DNA of 64,000 nt. Origin: Bacteroidales bacterium. GTDB lineage: Bacteria > Bacteroidota > Bacteroidia > Bacteroidales > JAIOZK01. Of this stretch, positions 8,847-18,121 are shown one piece after another. Under the pieces are notes generated by a model. That model did not search any database and was not told where the DNA came from. It saw only the letters and a program-made list of their open reading frames with translations. Positions within the stretch are counted from its first letter, which is position 1; each line of letters starts with the position of its first letter. The stretch spans positions 1 through 64,000 of the forward strand of contig JAIPBS010000014.1 of the NCBI GenBank assembly GCA_021738625.1, in the 5' to 3' direction. The position numbers were made by a program, and so were the translations under genes.

Positions 8847-11189
8847 TTGATAAAGACCTGTTACAACATATATATTTCCCTGCTTTTCGCTTTGCTGATA
8901 TCCGGTTCTGCCGGCCTGCATGCGCAGAACTACGATACGGTCAGCCAGCTGATACCCGGCGGAAAGGAGCCCAACTACGACAGCGCCCTGGTCGAGCTGA
9001 AAGTGCTCGATCCCGAGCTGAAACCCCTGCGTGGCATCCCGCTTTACCTGGTGGATGAGCAGCAACAATTGGTTTATAAATCAAATACGGATGTTTACGG
9101 CATCGCTTTGTTTTTGCTTCCGGTGAGCAAGACCTATTTAATCGACATCCATAAAACAAAAGAATACAGCGAGATCGTGTTGCCCGATTATGCTTTCATG
9201 CATAAAAGCAAAACCCTGACCTACAATCCAGGGTTTTTTTCACAGGTGCCGGAAAAAAACAAGCCGGCCCCACAAGACACACTTTACCAGGATTATGAAA
9301 GCATACCCCGGCCAAAAAAACATTATAGCGCTCTTACGGTTTTTGTGCAGGATGGTGATGAGAATCCCGTCGCAAATACCAGATTCTACCTGCTCGACCA
9401 CATACATGAAAAGTGCTATGCCGGCCTGACCAATGAGTTGGGAGAGGAATATTTCCTGTTGCCCCATAACAACACTTATCAGGTCAACTTTGAAGATTTT
9501 GAGAATCTTCACAGCATCAAGCTGCCCGATGTGGAATGGCTGCGCATGAAACAAACACTGAGTTATATCCCAACTGTTATCAGGGAGGAAAATCATAACG
9601 ATACCATCATTCAGTTTTTCGATCGGCAGCCTTCGCCGGCCACGGCACGGGCGCTGGTGGAAGTTGAAGTGATGAGCTTCGAGGATGATCCTCTGGTCAA
9701 CTATCCCGTGCTGATCAATGATACCGAAAGCGATACTGTTTATGTTTCTTATAGTGATGAACAGGGCAAAGCGTCTTTTCTACTTCCCAAAGGATACAAT
9801 TACAGGCTTTCTTTTTTTAAGGAAACCTTCAGCGAAAAGCTTTTTTTCCCGATGCGTCCCGGCTTGCGAAAAGCCGAAATCCAGTACAAGACCAGCGGAT
9901 TGATCCTGGATGAAGACAACTACCAGCGTGTCTCCAAAGTGCAGCCGCTGCCGGAGGAAGCATTCGAAAAACTGCCGAAATCCTTATCCAACAAAGCATA
10001 CTGCCCGCCAGTGGAAGATCAGGGCCTGTTCGGCACCTGTGTGGGATGGGCCGCATCCTACTATGCTTTCGGAATGCAATATTTTATGGAGGACAGCCTG
10101 CTTAACAGATCCTTAGATCAGAATCACTTTTCACCAGGATGGATTTATGAGCAGATCAAATTCAGCTACGACCGCGACTGCGTGGTGGGCAGCAGCATCG
10201 AGCGCGCGCTCGGGATCATGAAAACAAAGGGAAACCTGCCATTACCCTTGCTGGAAGAGGAGTGTAATCCGGTGATAAGAACCCATCACCGGGACTCGGC
10301 GGCCAAATATAAAATTCATGATTACCGAAGGCTGTTCGACTGGGGCGCGGATGACAAAACCAAAGTAAACACCATCAAAAAATCCATTGCGGAGCATAAA
10401 GCTGTCGTTGTCGGCTTTAAGGTGCCGCCTTCATTTCATGATGCTGGCAGCATATGGAAACCGGCTAATGAAGATTACTTCTCCTCCTCCGTGAGCGGGC
10501 ATGCTATGGTCGTGGTAGCATACAACGATGAGATTGGTGAGGAGGGCGCCTTTTTGCTTGTGAACAGCTGGGGCCGGAATTGGGGTAACAATGGATACAG
10601 CTGGGTTGAATATGATGACTTTGTCTTTTACTGCCGTTCAGCTTTTGAAATGTTCAGTTCAACAAGCCCGAGGCTGGCAAAAGGTACAAGTGGGAATATC
10701 AGCTTCCTGCAGAGTGGAAGTGATTCTGAACTCGATATTGATGATTTCAGTTTTGAGGAGGACAATGTTGCTTCCTACAAAATGAAAAAGGGACAGCTAA
10801 GGGATTCGCTTGAATTGCTGCTATCATTAAAAGGGAAGGCCTATCTGAACGTGCTTACGCTGAACGAGGATGACATGATCTACCGGCTTTTCCCACGGCA
10901 GGGCAGCCCGTTGAGTTCTTTTCTGGGTTATTCGGATAATATGATGAAGCTGACACTGGCAAAAACAACTTCCTTTAAAAAACTCATTTTTATTTTTACT
11001 GAGGATGAAATCGATCTTTCGCAGGACATTCAGGATTTGAATCAGAAACTGAATATCACCAACAAATGGATCTTCATTCAGTTCAGGGACTGGCTGAAAA
11101 CCGGACTCAATTTCGATCCGAAAAAAGTTGCTTTCAAGCTGGATGAAGAAAGCGATGGAGAAATGGTGGTATTTACTGTTGAACTATAA
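8847..11189 (+). CDS. Secreted papain-like (C1) peptidase with three N-terminal repeats
   Basis: 780 residues from a TTG start. No in-frame ATG precedes the signal peptide (ISLLFALLISGSAGLHAQ), so TTG is the best choice. Three related ~85-residue beta-rich repeats (about 45-130, 160-245 and 268-350) each carry an FLLP strand (ALFLLP, EYFLLP, SFLLP) and resemble regulatory Ig-like domains. The C1 domain (about 375-610) keeps all four papain positions: Gln392 and Cys398 (DQGLFGTCVGW), His552 (SGHAM) and Asn573 (LVNSWGRNWG). The Gln-Cys spacing of 6 is as in papain. The C-terminus (about 645-780) resembles DUF4384 (YLNVLTLNEDD, LFP). No propeptide inhibitor and no T9SS sorting domain are seen, so export by Sec to the periplasm is likely. 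It is divergent from the C25 gene. Confidence 0.85.
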   Translation: MIKTCYNIYISLLFALLISGSAGLHAQNYDTVSQLIPGGKEPNYDSALVELKVLDPELKPLRGIPLYLVDEQQQLVYKSNTDVYGIALFLLPVSKTYLIDIHKTKEYSEIVLPDYAFMHKSKTLTYNPGFFSQVPEKNKPAPQDTLYQDYESIPRPKKHYSALTVFVQDGDENPVANTRFYLLDHIHEKCYAGLTNELGEEYFLLPHNNTYQVNFEDFENLHSIKLPDVEWLRMKQTLSYIPTVIREENHNDTIIQFFDRQPSPATARALVEVEVMSFEDDPLVNYPVLINDTESDTVYVSYSDEQGKASFLLPKGYNYRLSFFKETFSEKLFFPMRPGLRKAEIQYKTSGLILDEDNYQRVSKVQPLPEEAFEKLPKSLSNKAYCPPVEDQGLFGTCVGWAASYYAFGMQYFMEDSLLNRSLDQNHFSPGWIYEQIKFSYDRDCVVGSSIERALGIMKTKGNLPLPLLEEECNPVIRTHHRDSAAKYKIHDYRRLFDWGADDKTKVNTIKKSIAEHKAVVVGFKVPPSFHDAGSIWKPANEDYFSSSVSGHAMVVVAYNDEIGEEGAFLLVNSWGRNWGNNGYSWVEYDDFVFYCRSAFEMFSSTSPRLAKGTSGNISFLQSGSDSELDIDDFSFEEDNVASYKMKKGQLRDSLELLLSLKGKAYLNVLTLNEDDMIYRLFPRQGSPLSSFLGYSDNMMKLTLAKTTSFKKLIFIFTEDEIDLSQDIQDLNQKLNITNKWIFIQFRDWLKTGLNFDPKKVAFKLDEESDGEMVVFTVEL

Positions 11190-11226
11190 AAAAGCAAAAG
11201 ATGCGCTCCGGCACCTTTTGCTTTTT
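11189..11226. terminator. Bidirectional rho-independent terminator
   Basis: Twelve-base arms AAAAAGCAAAAG (11189-11200) and CTTTTGCTTTTT (11215-11226) flank a 14-base GC-containing loop. It sits between the convergent ends of the C1 peptidase gene and the BNR gene, with T-tracts on both strands. Confidence 0.8.
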
Positions 11227-11246
11227 CATCCTTATTTAAGTTTTGA

Positions 11247-14200
11247 TTATCTGATGATGATCTTTTTCATTTTCATCTGATCATCCTTTTCGATCAGGAC
11301 CAGATAAATACCTGCCGGCTGATCGCTCAGGTCAAGTTCCTGTTTAAACCCTCCATAAACTTCCAGCTGTTGTGCTTTGAATACTTCATTACCAGAGGCA
11401 TGGATCACGCGCAGGCTAAGCTCCTGCCTTGCCGGGCTGTTGAAGGAAACCACAAACCTGCCTTCGTTCGGGTTGGGATAGATTGTGAAGTTGGAGCCGG
11501 CGAAAACCTCATCTATATCGAAGGAACAATTCTTCAGCTCAACCGAAACGTCAGAAGAAGCCGTGCAGCTATGTTCATTGGTCACTTCCACCCAAAACTC
11601 ATGCACACCAAAATCATAACTGTTGGTGTCGATGGTGATGGTTTGTGTGGTTTCGCCGGTCGACCACAAATAGGTTGATCCCGGGTTGCCTGCATCCAGC
11701 ACAAGTGTTTCCTCTTCACAGATCATGGTATCCGGGCCGAGGTTTACAACGGGCAAAGGATTGACCGTGAGCTGGGCGGCGTCGGAATTCATGCAACCGA
11801 ATTCGTTGGTCACTTCCACCGAATAATCACCCGATTCATTTACCGTGATGCTTTGCGAGGTAGCTCCCGTATTCCAGAGATAGCTGTCGAAGCCGGCTCC
11901 TGCATCAAATGTATATTCCCCGCCCTGGCAGATTTCGGCATCGGCGCCAAGGTCCACCTGCGGCAATGGGTTCACTGTGACACTTGCCGATGAGTTCACC
12001 TGGTTGAGGCCGTCATTAACCTCCACGCTGAAGGTGGTGGTTTCGGTGATGTTTTCAAAAACCGGGTTTTGCTCATTTGAGGCGTAACCGGCCGGATCGG
12101 ACGTCCAGGAAAAGCTGTAGCTGCCTGATCCGCCTTCAACATCAACAAAGAGTTGGGCGCTTTCCCCGCTGCATATTTCGGTGGGTTCGGCATAGCTTTC
12201 CACCATCATCGGGATCACATTCAGATAATAGGGTATCTCATATTCAGGATTGTCACCATCATTGCTTTTGAAAATGAGTTTGTATTCCGTATTGCCCACT
12301 TCGGCCAGTTCTCCATCAACCGTGATATAGGTTGTTACCGAACTATCGGGACCGATGTTGCCCGAAATGGGAGATATGTTGATCCAGTCGATTACATTCA
12401 CGGAATAATCTTCCACCTCACCATACTGGCTGTCGCCGCATGGCTGCAGTTGTCCGGTCTGAATGATGCGAATACGCATTCGGGCCTCGCCCGATTGGGC
12501 ATAAGCCGGCGGGGTGATCAGGGCGGTGTAAGGGCCAAATCCCGGTGATCCGCTCACTTTAACAGGAAAATCATCCGTGAAGTCTTCGTTTTGGTTCCAG
12601 TCGATCCAGACCCCGCAAACATCAAAGGGGGAACCTGAACCATTGGTGATTGTCAGTTCATAGGGTTCGCCTATACGCACAATGGTACTTTGATCGCTGT
12701 AGTCGGCATAGCCGTCACAATCGGAAGTATTGAAAATGGCACCCATTTGAACTTGGCTGATATAGGGACCGCAACCACCGGAGGCCTCGCAATATTCCCG
12801 TTCCTCCCTTTCTTCAACCTTTTCGAAGAATATCCTGTAATCCAGTGGCAGCTGCCCGGTATCGCTTACAATTAAGCTGTCGATGCTGACTTCGCCAACC
12901 ACCACTGTATCGTAAATGGCAACCGGGTCGAGTGCGATCTGGCTGCTGCCCCATTGTGCCGAGGTTTCCCTTATTTCTGAAGTCAAATTGCCATCATAAA
13001 TGGCCTGCAATGAGTATTCGTAGATCCCGTAATCGGGCAACTGATCCTGGTAACTGGTGGTGGTAACTGTGGTAATCAACTGGCCGTCTCTCTTGATTCT
13101 GAAGTGTTTGAAACCGGGATTAAAGTTAAAGTCCCAGCTCAGATTTACTTTACCGTTAACCTGGTTCACTTCGGCCTCAAAATTATATGGCTGATTCACA
13201 ACAATCAACTGATAAGGCGAGCAATAGGTCATGGCGGTTCCCGTGCGGTTATCCGTCCAGGTAGGATACACCATGCCTCCTCTTGCTGTAATCCCCAGGT
13301 AATCTCCGAAATATCCGAAGGCAAGTCCTGGAATTGGTGTCGGGGTGAAGGATACATCGCTCACTTTCATGTCCTCCCAGGTTTCGCCCTGGTCAAGGGA
13401 GTTGGAGCAATAAACCTCACATTCGGTGCTGCTCACATTTCTGTCGTCGTAATACACGATGCTCAGGTAACCGGTTTCGGGATCGCAGGTGATCCAGGGA
13501 AAGTAATGCTCTTTGCCCTGTCCGCTTAGGTCCTGATTTACCTTGATGGGATCAGACCAGGTGGTTCCGCCGTCTTCCGACTTGATCATATACACGTCGA
13601 TGCCGGGTCCCTGGTTGGTTCCGGGAACGCCCACATTGGCCCAGGTAACATAGATGTTGCCTCTGCCGGAGCCATCGCTGATGTCCACATCCATGGAGGG
13701 GAATGAGTTTTCTCTCATGTTTTTGGAGGTTTCCGTATTTCTGATCCCCCGGATGTCCTCGATGATCCTTACGGCAGGTTCCCAGGTTTCGCCACCGTCT
13801 AGCGATTTGGCGAGGCCAATGGCATTTTCATCACCCGGCCATTGATCATATATAGCCCAAACGGCATATACTTCGCCATTGGGACCTGTTCCCAGGTTAA
13901 CGCCCTGGTTATGGCTACCGGCATTCACAGCATCTGAAATGGACATGGGATCCGACCAGCTTTCGCCGTCATCATCCGAATAGCACAATTCGATCTCGTT
14001 GTTGTTGGGGTTGCCGCCGCTCATCGGGGTCCAGGCGCTATATAGATTTCCCATATAAGGACTGTCTTCACTATTATCGATCCACAGGTGGTTTTTATCC
14101 AGCAGAGATCCGCTTCCGCTTGAAATGCTAACGGCTGTCCAGGTTTCACCTTCATCATCTGAATAGGATACTCCCTGTCCGCTGTTGCTGGCAATGTATC

Positions 14201-14711
14201 CGACATACCAACGGCCATTGCGTCCAATGGCAGTGGCGGGGTCTCCGGAGTTGGATCCGCCTGCTCCCTGCAGCTCCCCATCCCAGGTCTCGCCGCTGTC
14301 GAAGGTATAGAAGTCGTTGGCACCGTATAATGAGCGGGCAGAAGCCGGATTTGTTGTGGAGTTGTTGGAATTCAGTACATTTTCATTGTCCAGGGGATTC
14401 ACAAAAACAGAGTTTTCACTTTGGGTTGAATTCTCATTAGTAACAGGAACATCGGGTGAGTCCTCTGTGATCACCAACCTGCTTTTGAGTTTAGAACCCG
14501 TGTAAACAGCTTTTTTTACCTCTACGGGTGGATTGAGCTCTGCCAATCCTTTTTCCGCCATCTTGATCCAATAGCCGTTGTTATCGATGCGGGTGTCTAC
14601 CTGATCGACGGATTCGAAAAAGTCTTTTTTGTCGTCACTGATTGCAAGATTGATGATTACCACCAGTCCTGCAAACAATGTAGTGTAGAGTAGTAACTTT
14701 TTGAGTTTCAT
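11247..14711 (-). CDS. BNR/Asp-box beta-propeller protein with GEVED and T9SS domains (paralogue A)
   Basis: 1154 residues. A signal/anchor segment (LLLYTTLFAGLVVIINLA) precedes a sialidase-type six-bladed propeller (about 90-515) with many Asp boxes such as SDDEGETW, SDDDGESW, SLDGGETW and SEDGGTTW. A fibronectin-like domain follows, then a GEVED domain (about 640-780: VWIDWNQNEDF, YGEVEDY), an Ig-like region with two LG-x-D-x-x-IC units, and a T9SS type A sorting domain (FTIYPNPNEG to MKKIIIR). The fold suits binding or cleaving glycans or proteins outside the cell. The sialidase arginine triad was not identified, so enzyme activity is not claimed. It is the last gene of a run of four on this strand and a tandem duplicate of the next gene, 20 bp upstream. 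Confidence 0.82.
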   Translation of the reverse strand: MKLKKLLLYTTLFAGLVVIINLAISDDKKDFFESVDQVDTRIDNNGYWIKMAEKGLAELNPPVEVKKAVYTGSKLKSRLVITEDSPDVPVTNENSTQSENSVFVNPLDNENVLNSNNSTTNPASARSLYGANDFYTFDSGETWDGELQGAGGSNSGDPATAIGRNGRWYVGYIASNSGQGVSYSDDEGETWTAVSISSGSGSLLDKNHLWIDNSEDSPYMGNLYSAWTPMSGGNPNNNEIELCYSDDDGESWSDPMSISDAVNAGSHNQGVNLGTGPNGEVYAVWAIYDQWPGDENAIGLAKSLDGGETWEPAVRIIEDIRGIRNTETSKNMRENSFPSMDVDISDGSGRGNIYVTWANVGVPGTNQGPGIDVYMIKSEDGGTTWSDPIKVNQDLSGQGKEHYFPWITCDPETGYLSIVYYDDRNVSSTECEVYCSNSLDQGETWEDMKVSDVSFTPTPIPGLAFGYFGDYLGITARGGMVYPTWTDNRTGTAMTYCSPYQLIVVNQPYNFEAEVNQVNGKVNLSWDFNFNPGFKHFRIKRDGQLITTVTTTSYQDQLPDYGIYEYSLQAIYDGNLTSEIRETSAQWGSSQIALDPVAIYDTVVVGEVSIDSLIVSDTGQLPLDYRIFFEKVEEREEREYCEASGGCGPYISQVQMGAIFNTSDCDGYADYSDQSTIVRIGEPYELTITNGSGSPFDVCGVWIDWNQNEDFTDDFPVKVSGSPGFGPYTALITPPAYAQSGEARMRIRIIQTGQLQPCGDSQYGEVEDYSVNVIDWINISPISGNIGPDSSVTTYITVDGELAEVGNTEYKLIFKSNDGDNPEYEIPYYLNVIPMMVESYAEPTEICSGESAQLFVDVEGGSGSYSFSWTSDPAGYASNEQNPVFENITETTTFSVEVNDGLNQVNSSASVTVNPLPQVDLGADAEICQGGEYTFDAGAGFDSYLWNTGATSQSITVNESGDYSVEVTNEFGCMNSDAAQLTVNPLPVVNLGPDTMICEEETLVLDAGNPGSTYLWSTGETTQTITIDTNSYDFGVHEFWVEVTNEHSCTASSDVSVELKNCSFDIDEVFAGSNFTIYPNPNEGRFVVSFNSPARQELSLRVIHASGNEVFKAQQLEVYGGFKQELDLSDQPAGIYLVLIEKDDQMKMKKIIIR

Positions 14712-14731
14712 GGCATATATGTTTTCAGGTT

Positions 14732-17700
14732 TTATTTAATAATGATTTTTTCGGAGTAAGATCTGTTTCCGTTTCTTATAAAGATACTATAGATTCCTGA
14801 TGATTCTTTGCCCAGATCGATCTTTTGGCGGCGGACACCGCTGAAGCTTAATTCCCCGGAGCTAAAGACAAGCTTTCCGCTCACATTGAATACTTTTACT
14901 TCAACCATTGTTTTTTCCTTTGAATTCATATCGATAAAAAAGGTTCCGTTTGCCGGGTTCGGATGAATGTTATAGGCCACAGCTACATCCGTTTCATCAA
15001 TTCCGGTGCAGTCTTTAAAGGTGATCTGAACACTGTCGATGGATGAGCAACCGGTGGCATTTGTAACAAGCACCCAAGCTTCAAGGCTGCCTAACCCAAC
15101 GCCGCTTGAGTCCACAGTGATTTGCTGGGTGGTTTCGCCATTGTACCATTCAAAAGTTGAACCGGGTTGATTTCCGGCATTAAGTACAATGCCCGTATGG
15201 GCACAAATGGTGGTATCGGTTCCGAGCTTAACTTCAGGAGCGGGTAGATAGCTGATCTCAATAGTATCGGTTACCGTGGCGATCTCATCGGTTACGCTTG
15301 CTACAAAAGCATCGATGTTCTCGATGTTTTCAAATACCGGATTCTGTTCATCGGATTCAAATCCTTCAGGGATTGAATACCAGAAGAAAGCGGTATCCTG
15401 TCCCAACACACCGCTTGCAGTGGCTGAAAACCCGATGCTGCCTCCGGGGCAAATCTCGGTTTGAGAGGCCGTGGTTTCGACTCCCAGATCGGAAACAGCC
15501 AGGTTGAGCGGAACGATCACTTCCGGCTGGTCGGGATCATTGTTTGAAATCTTCAGTTCTGCAAAATAATTGCCGATGTCAAGACTTTCGGCATTAAACA
15601 TCACATTGATAATGGTGGAATCGCCTGAATCCACATTACCTTCAAAGGGTGTTACATTAAACCAGTTGTTGACGTTCAGGGTATAGTCTTCCACTTCACC
15701 GTAGTCTGTTGTGCCGCATGGTTGGGGCGGGTCGCCGCTCCATTTGATGCGGATCCGCATTCTTGTGCTGCCTGTTGCTGCATCTGATGGCGCCCGGATA
15801 ACGGCAGTATAAGGCCCGCCGCCTGGTGTGCCGGTTACTTCTACAAAGGCGTCGTCCGTGAAGTCCTCGTTCTGGTTCCAGTCGATCCAAACCCCACACT
15901 GGTCAGCCGGATAGGGGACGCCATTGGTGATGGTGAGTTCGTAATCCATTCCCGGATCAATTTGGGTGCCAAGTCCGGTGAAGTTCTGGTAACCCTCGCA
16001 ATTGCTGGTGTTGCTGACGTCGCCGATCTCTACTTTCTGGATGTATTCATCACAACCGCCGCTGGCCTCACAATATTCTCTTGAATCCGTATTCTTAACA
16101 GGAATGAATGAAGTGATATAATATTCCAGCTCAAGTTCACCAACATTGTAGATGCTGATCTGATGCATGCTGGTTTCGCCGGGTTTGAGCAAGTCATTAA
16201 CGATCATTGGATTGACGCTGATGTGCGCATCGCCCCATTGTATTTTGATGGTTGAGGCGGCCGATTCGGAACCGTCGCTGAAGCTGGCGGTAACTGCATA
16301 ATCATAATATCCATAGTCGGGTAACATGTCGAGATAGGTGGTATCTGAAGTTGTAGTTACAAGAATATCATCACGGTATATATTGAAATGATCGAAATCT
16401 TCATGGCCTTCAAAACTCCAGTCGAGGCTTACTTCTCCGGTTTCGAAAGCAAGCAGCCCTGTCAGGTTTTCGGGAAAAGGAAGAATATTGATCTCATAAG
16501 GGGAGACATAGGTCATGGCATGGCCGTCGCGGTTGTCGGTCCATACCGGATAAACCTTACCTTGCAGCGCCTGTATGCCCAGGTAATCGCCAAAATAGCC
16601 TGAAGCCAGTCCCGAAATGGGTTGTGGTGTAAAAGCCACATCACTCACTTTAAAGTCTTCCCAGCTTTCGCCTCCGTCCAATGAATTGGCGCACCAGACT
16701 TCGCACTGGTTGCTGCTAAGGTTTCTGTCGTCATAAAAGATCACACTCAGGTAACCTGATACAGGGTCACAAGTGATCCAGGGGAAATAATGTTCTTTTC
16801 CAACGCCCGGTTCATCCTGGTTTACTTTCACGGGTTCCGACCAGGTATCGCCGTCGTCAGTCGATTTAATCATATAAACATCCATATCGGGTCCCTGGTT
16901 GACGCCCGGCACGCCCACATTGCTCCAAACAACATAAAGCGTTCCGCGGTTGGGGCCGTTGCTATTGTCTACGGTCATCACCGGGAAGGAATTTACACGC
17001 ATGTTTTTCCCGGTTTCCGTGATGCGTATGCCACGTATATCATCGATGATTCTGGTGGCCGGATCCCAGGTTTCTCCACCGTCGTAGGAGCGGGCAAAGC
17101 CGATGGCGCTTTCATCCACCGGCCAGTTGTCGTAAATGGCCCAAATGGCATACACTTCCCCGTTGGGACCGGAGTTGATATTCACGCCCTGGTTGTGGCT
17201 GCCTGCGTTTACGGCGTCGCTGATGGTTTGCGGTGTGCTCCAGCTTTCGCCGCCATCCGACCAGGCGATCTCAATTTCTTCCAGGTTTGATCCGCTTCCG
17301 CCCAGTGGGGTCCAGGCATCATAAAGCCTGCCCTCGTATGGGCTGTCGAGGCTGTTGTCAATCCAGAGATGATTCTTGTCAAGGATTGATGCGGAACCCG
17401 ATCCGGATACCAGTTTGGAAATCCAGGTCAGACCCTGGTTGTCGGAGTAAGAAACGCCCTGTCCGTATGAATTTGAGATATATCCTACAAAATATCTTCC
17501 GTTGGTGCCAATCAATGCTGCCGGATCGCCGGAATTGCTTCCGCCGGCTCCGAACAATTCTCCCATCCAGGTTTCACCGGCATCGAACGAATAAAAGTCG
17601 TTGGCCCCATAGAGGGTGCTGGCCGGATTGGAAGTTGAATTATTGGAGTTCAATACATTGTCGGGATCATTCGGATTGATGAATATAGAGTTCTCACTTT

Positions 17701-17992
17701 GTGTCGAGTTCTGCGTTGTAACAGGAACGTCAGGAGAGTCTTCCGTGATTACTGTACGAGCTTTGATCTTACTTCCTTTGTAGACCGCTTTTTCAGGAGT
17801 GGCATCCGGATTGAGCGTGGCCAGGCCTTTTTCAGCCATCTTGATCCAGTAGGAATTGTTATCCACACGGGTGTCGACCTGCTGGCGCTGCTCCCTGATC
17901 GGACGCTTGTCGTCGCTTATGGCCAGGTTGATGATGCCAAGGGATGCTATTACGGCAACCAGCATGATCACGATAAAGTATTTTTTTTTCAT
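14732..17992 (-). CDS. BNR/Asp-box beta-propeller protein with GEVED and T9SS domains (paralogue B)
   Basis: 1086 residues, with the same layout as the downstream gene. It has an N-terminal membrane/signal segment ending near INLAISDDK and a conserved segment with VDTRVDNNSYWIKMAEKGLA. The propeller has Asp boxes (SDNQGLTW, SYDGGETW, STDDGDTW, SLDGGESW). The GEVED domain (VWIDWNQNEDF, YGEVEDY) is flanked by conserved cysteines (YCEASGGC). One Ig-like unit (LGTDTTICAHTG) and a T9SS type A sorting domain (YNIHPNPANG to EKIIIK) complete it. It is shorter than paralogue A mainly because one Ig unit is missing. Paralogues A and B align through the propeller and GEVED regions, so this is a recent-looking tandem duplication. 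The ligand is unknown. Confidence 0.82.
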   Translation of the reverse strand: MKKKYFIVIMLVAVIASLGIINLAISDDKRPIREQRQQVDTRVDNNSYWIKMAEKGLATLNPDATPEKAVYKGSKIKARTVITEDSPDVPVTTQNSTQSENSIFINPNDPDNVLNSNNSTSNPASTLYGANDFYSFDAGETWMGELFGAGGSNSGDPAALIGTNGRYFVGYISNSYGQGVSYSDNQGLTWISKLVSGSGSASILDKNHLWIDNSLDSPYEGRLYDAWTPLGGSGSNLEEIEIAWSDGGESWSTPQTISDAVNAGSHNQGVNINSGPNGEVYAIWAIYDNWPVDESAIGFARSYDGGETWDPATRIIDDIRGIRITETGKNMRVNSFPVMTVDNSNGPNRGTLYVVWSNVGVPGVNQGPDMDVYMIKSTDDGDTWSEPVKVNQDEPGVGKEHYFPWITCDPVSGYLSVIFYDDRNLSSNQCEVWCANSLDGGESWEDFKVSDVAFTPQPISGLASGYFGDYLGIQALQGKVYPVWTDNRDGHAMTYVSPYEINILPFPENLTGLLAFETGEVSLDWSFEGHEDFDHFNIYRDDILVTTTSDTTYLDMLPDYGYYDYAVTASFSDGSESAASTIKIQWGDAHISVNPMIVNDLLKPGETSMHQISIYNVGELELEYYITSFIPVKNTDSREYCEASGGCDEYIQKVEIGDVSNTSNCEGYQNFTGLGTQIDPGMDYELTITNGVPYPADQCGVWIDWNQNEDFTDDAFVEVTGTPGGGPYTAVIRAPSDAATGSTRMRIRIKWSGDPPQPCGTTDYGEVEDYTLNVNNWFNVTPFEGNVDSGDSTIINVMFNAESLDIGNYFAELKISNNDPDQPEVIVPLNLAVSDLGVETTASQTEICPGGSIGFSATASGVLGQDTAFFWYSIPEGFESDEQNPVFENIENIDAFVASVTDEIATVTDTIEISYLPAPEVKLGTDTTICAHTGIVLNAGNQPGSTFEWYNGETTQQITVDSSGVGLGSLEAWVLVTNATGCSSIDSVQITFKDCTGIDETDVAVAYNIHPNPANGTFFIDMNSKEKTMVEVKVFNVSGKLVFSSGELSFSGVRRQKIDLGKESSGIYSIFIRNGNRSYSEKIIIK

Positions 17993-18040
17993 ATTAAAAG
18001 TGATTTTTAAGTGGTTAATTGTTTTTAAATTTATTATAAA

Positions 18041-18104
18041 AATACCTCAAAAATGTCTTATAAAACATACTTGGTTCATTTTTTTCTGACATCTTTGAGG
18101 TATT
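18041..18104. repeat. Long inverted repeat between C25 and BNR genes
   Basis: Arms 18041-18057 and 18088-18104 pair at 16 of 17 positions, around a 30-base AT-rich loop. It lies between two minus-strand genes. On that strand the sequence after the hairpin is T- and A-rich without a clean U-run. It could be a partial terminator that lowers expression of the two BNR genes, or an mRNA-stabilising 3' structure for the peptidase messages. Confidence 0.6.
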
Positions 18105-18121
18105 CTTTTCTGAAAGCCGGA

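Noticed and set aside
11247-17992. Calling the BNR proteins sialidases
   Set aside because: Asp boxes alone define the propeller; the sialidase arginine triad and nucleophilic tyrosine could not be placed.
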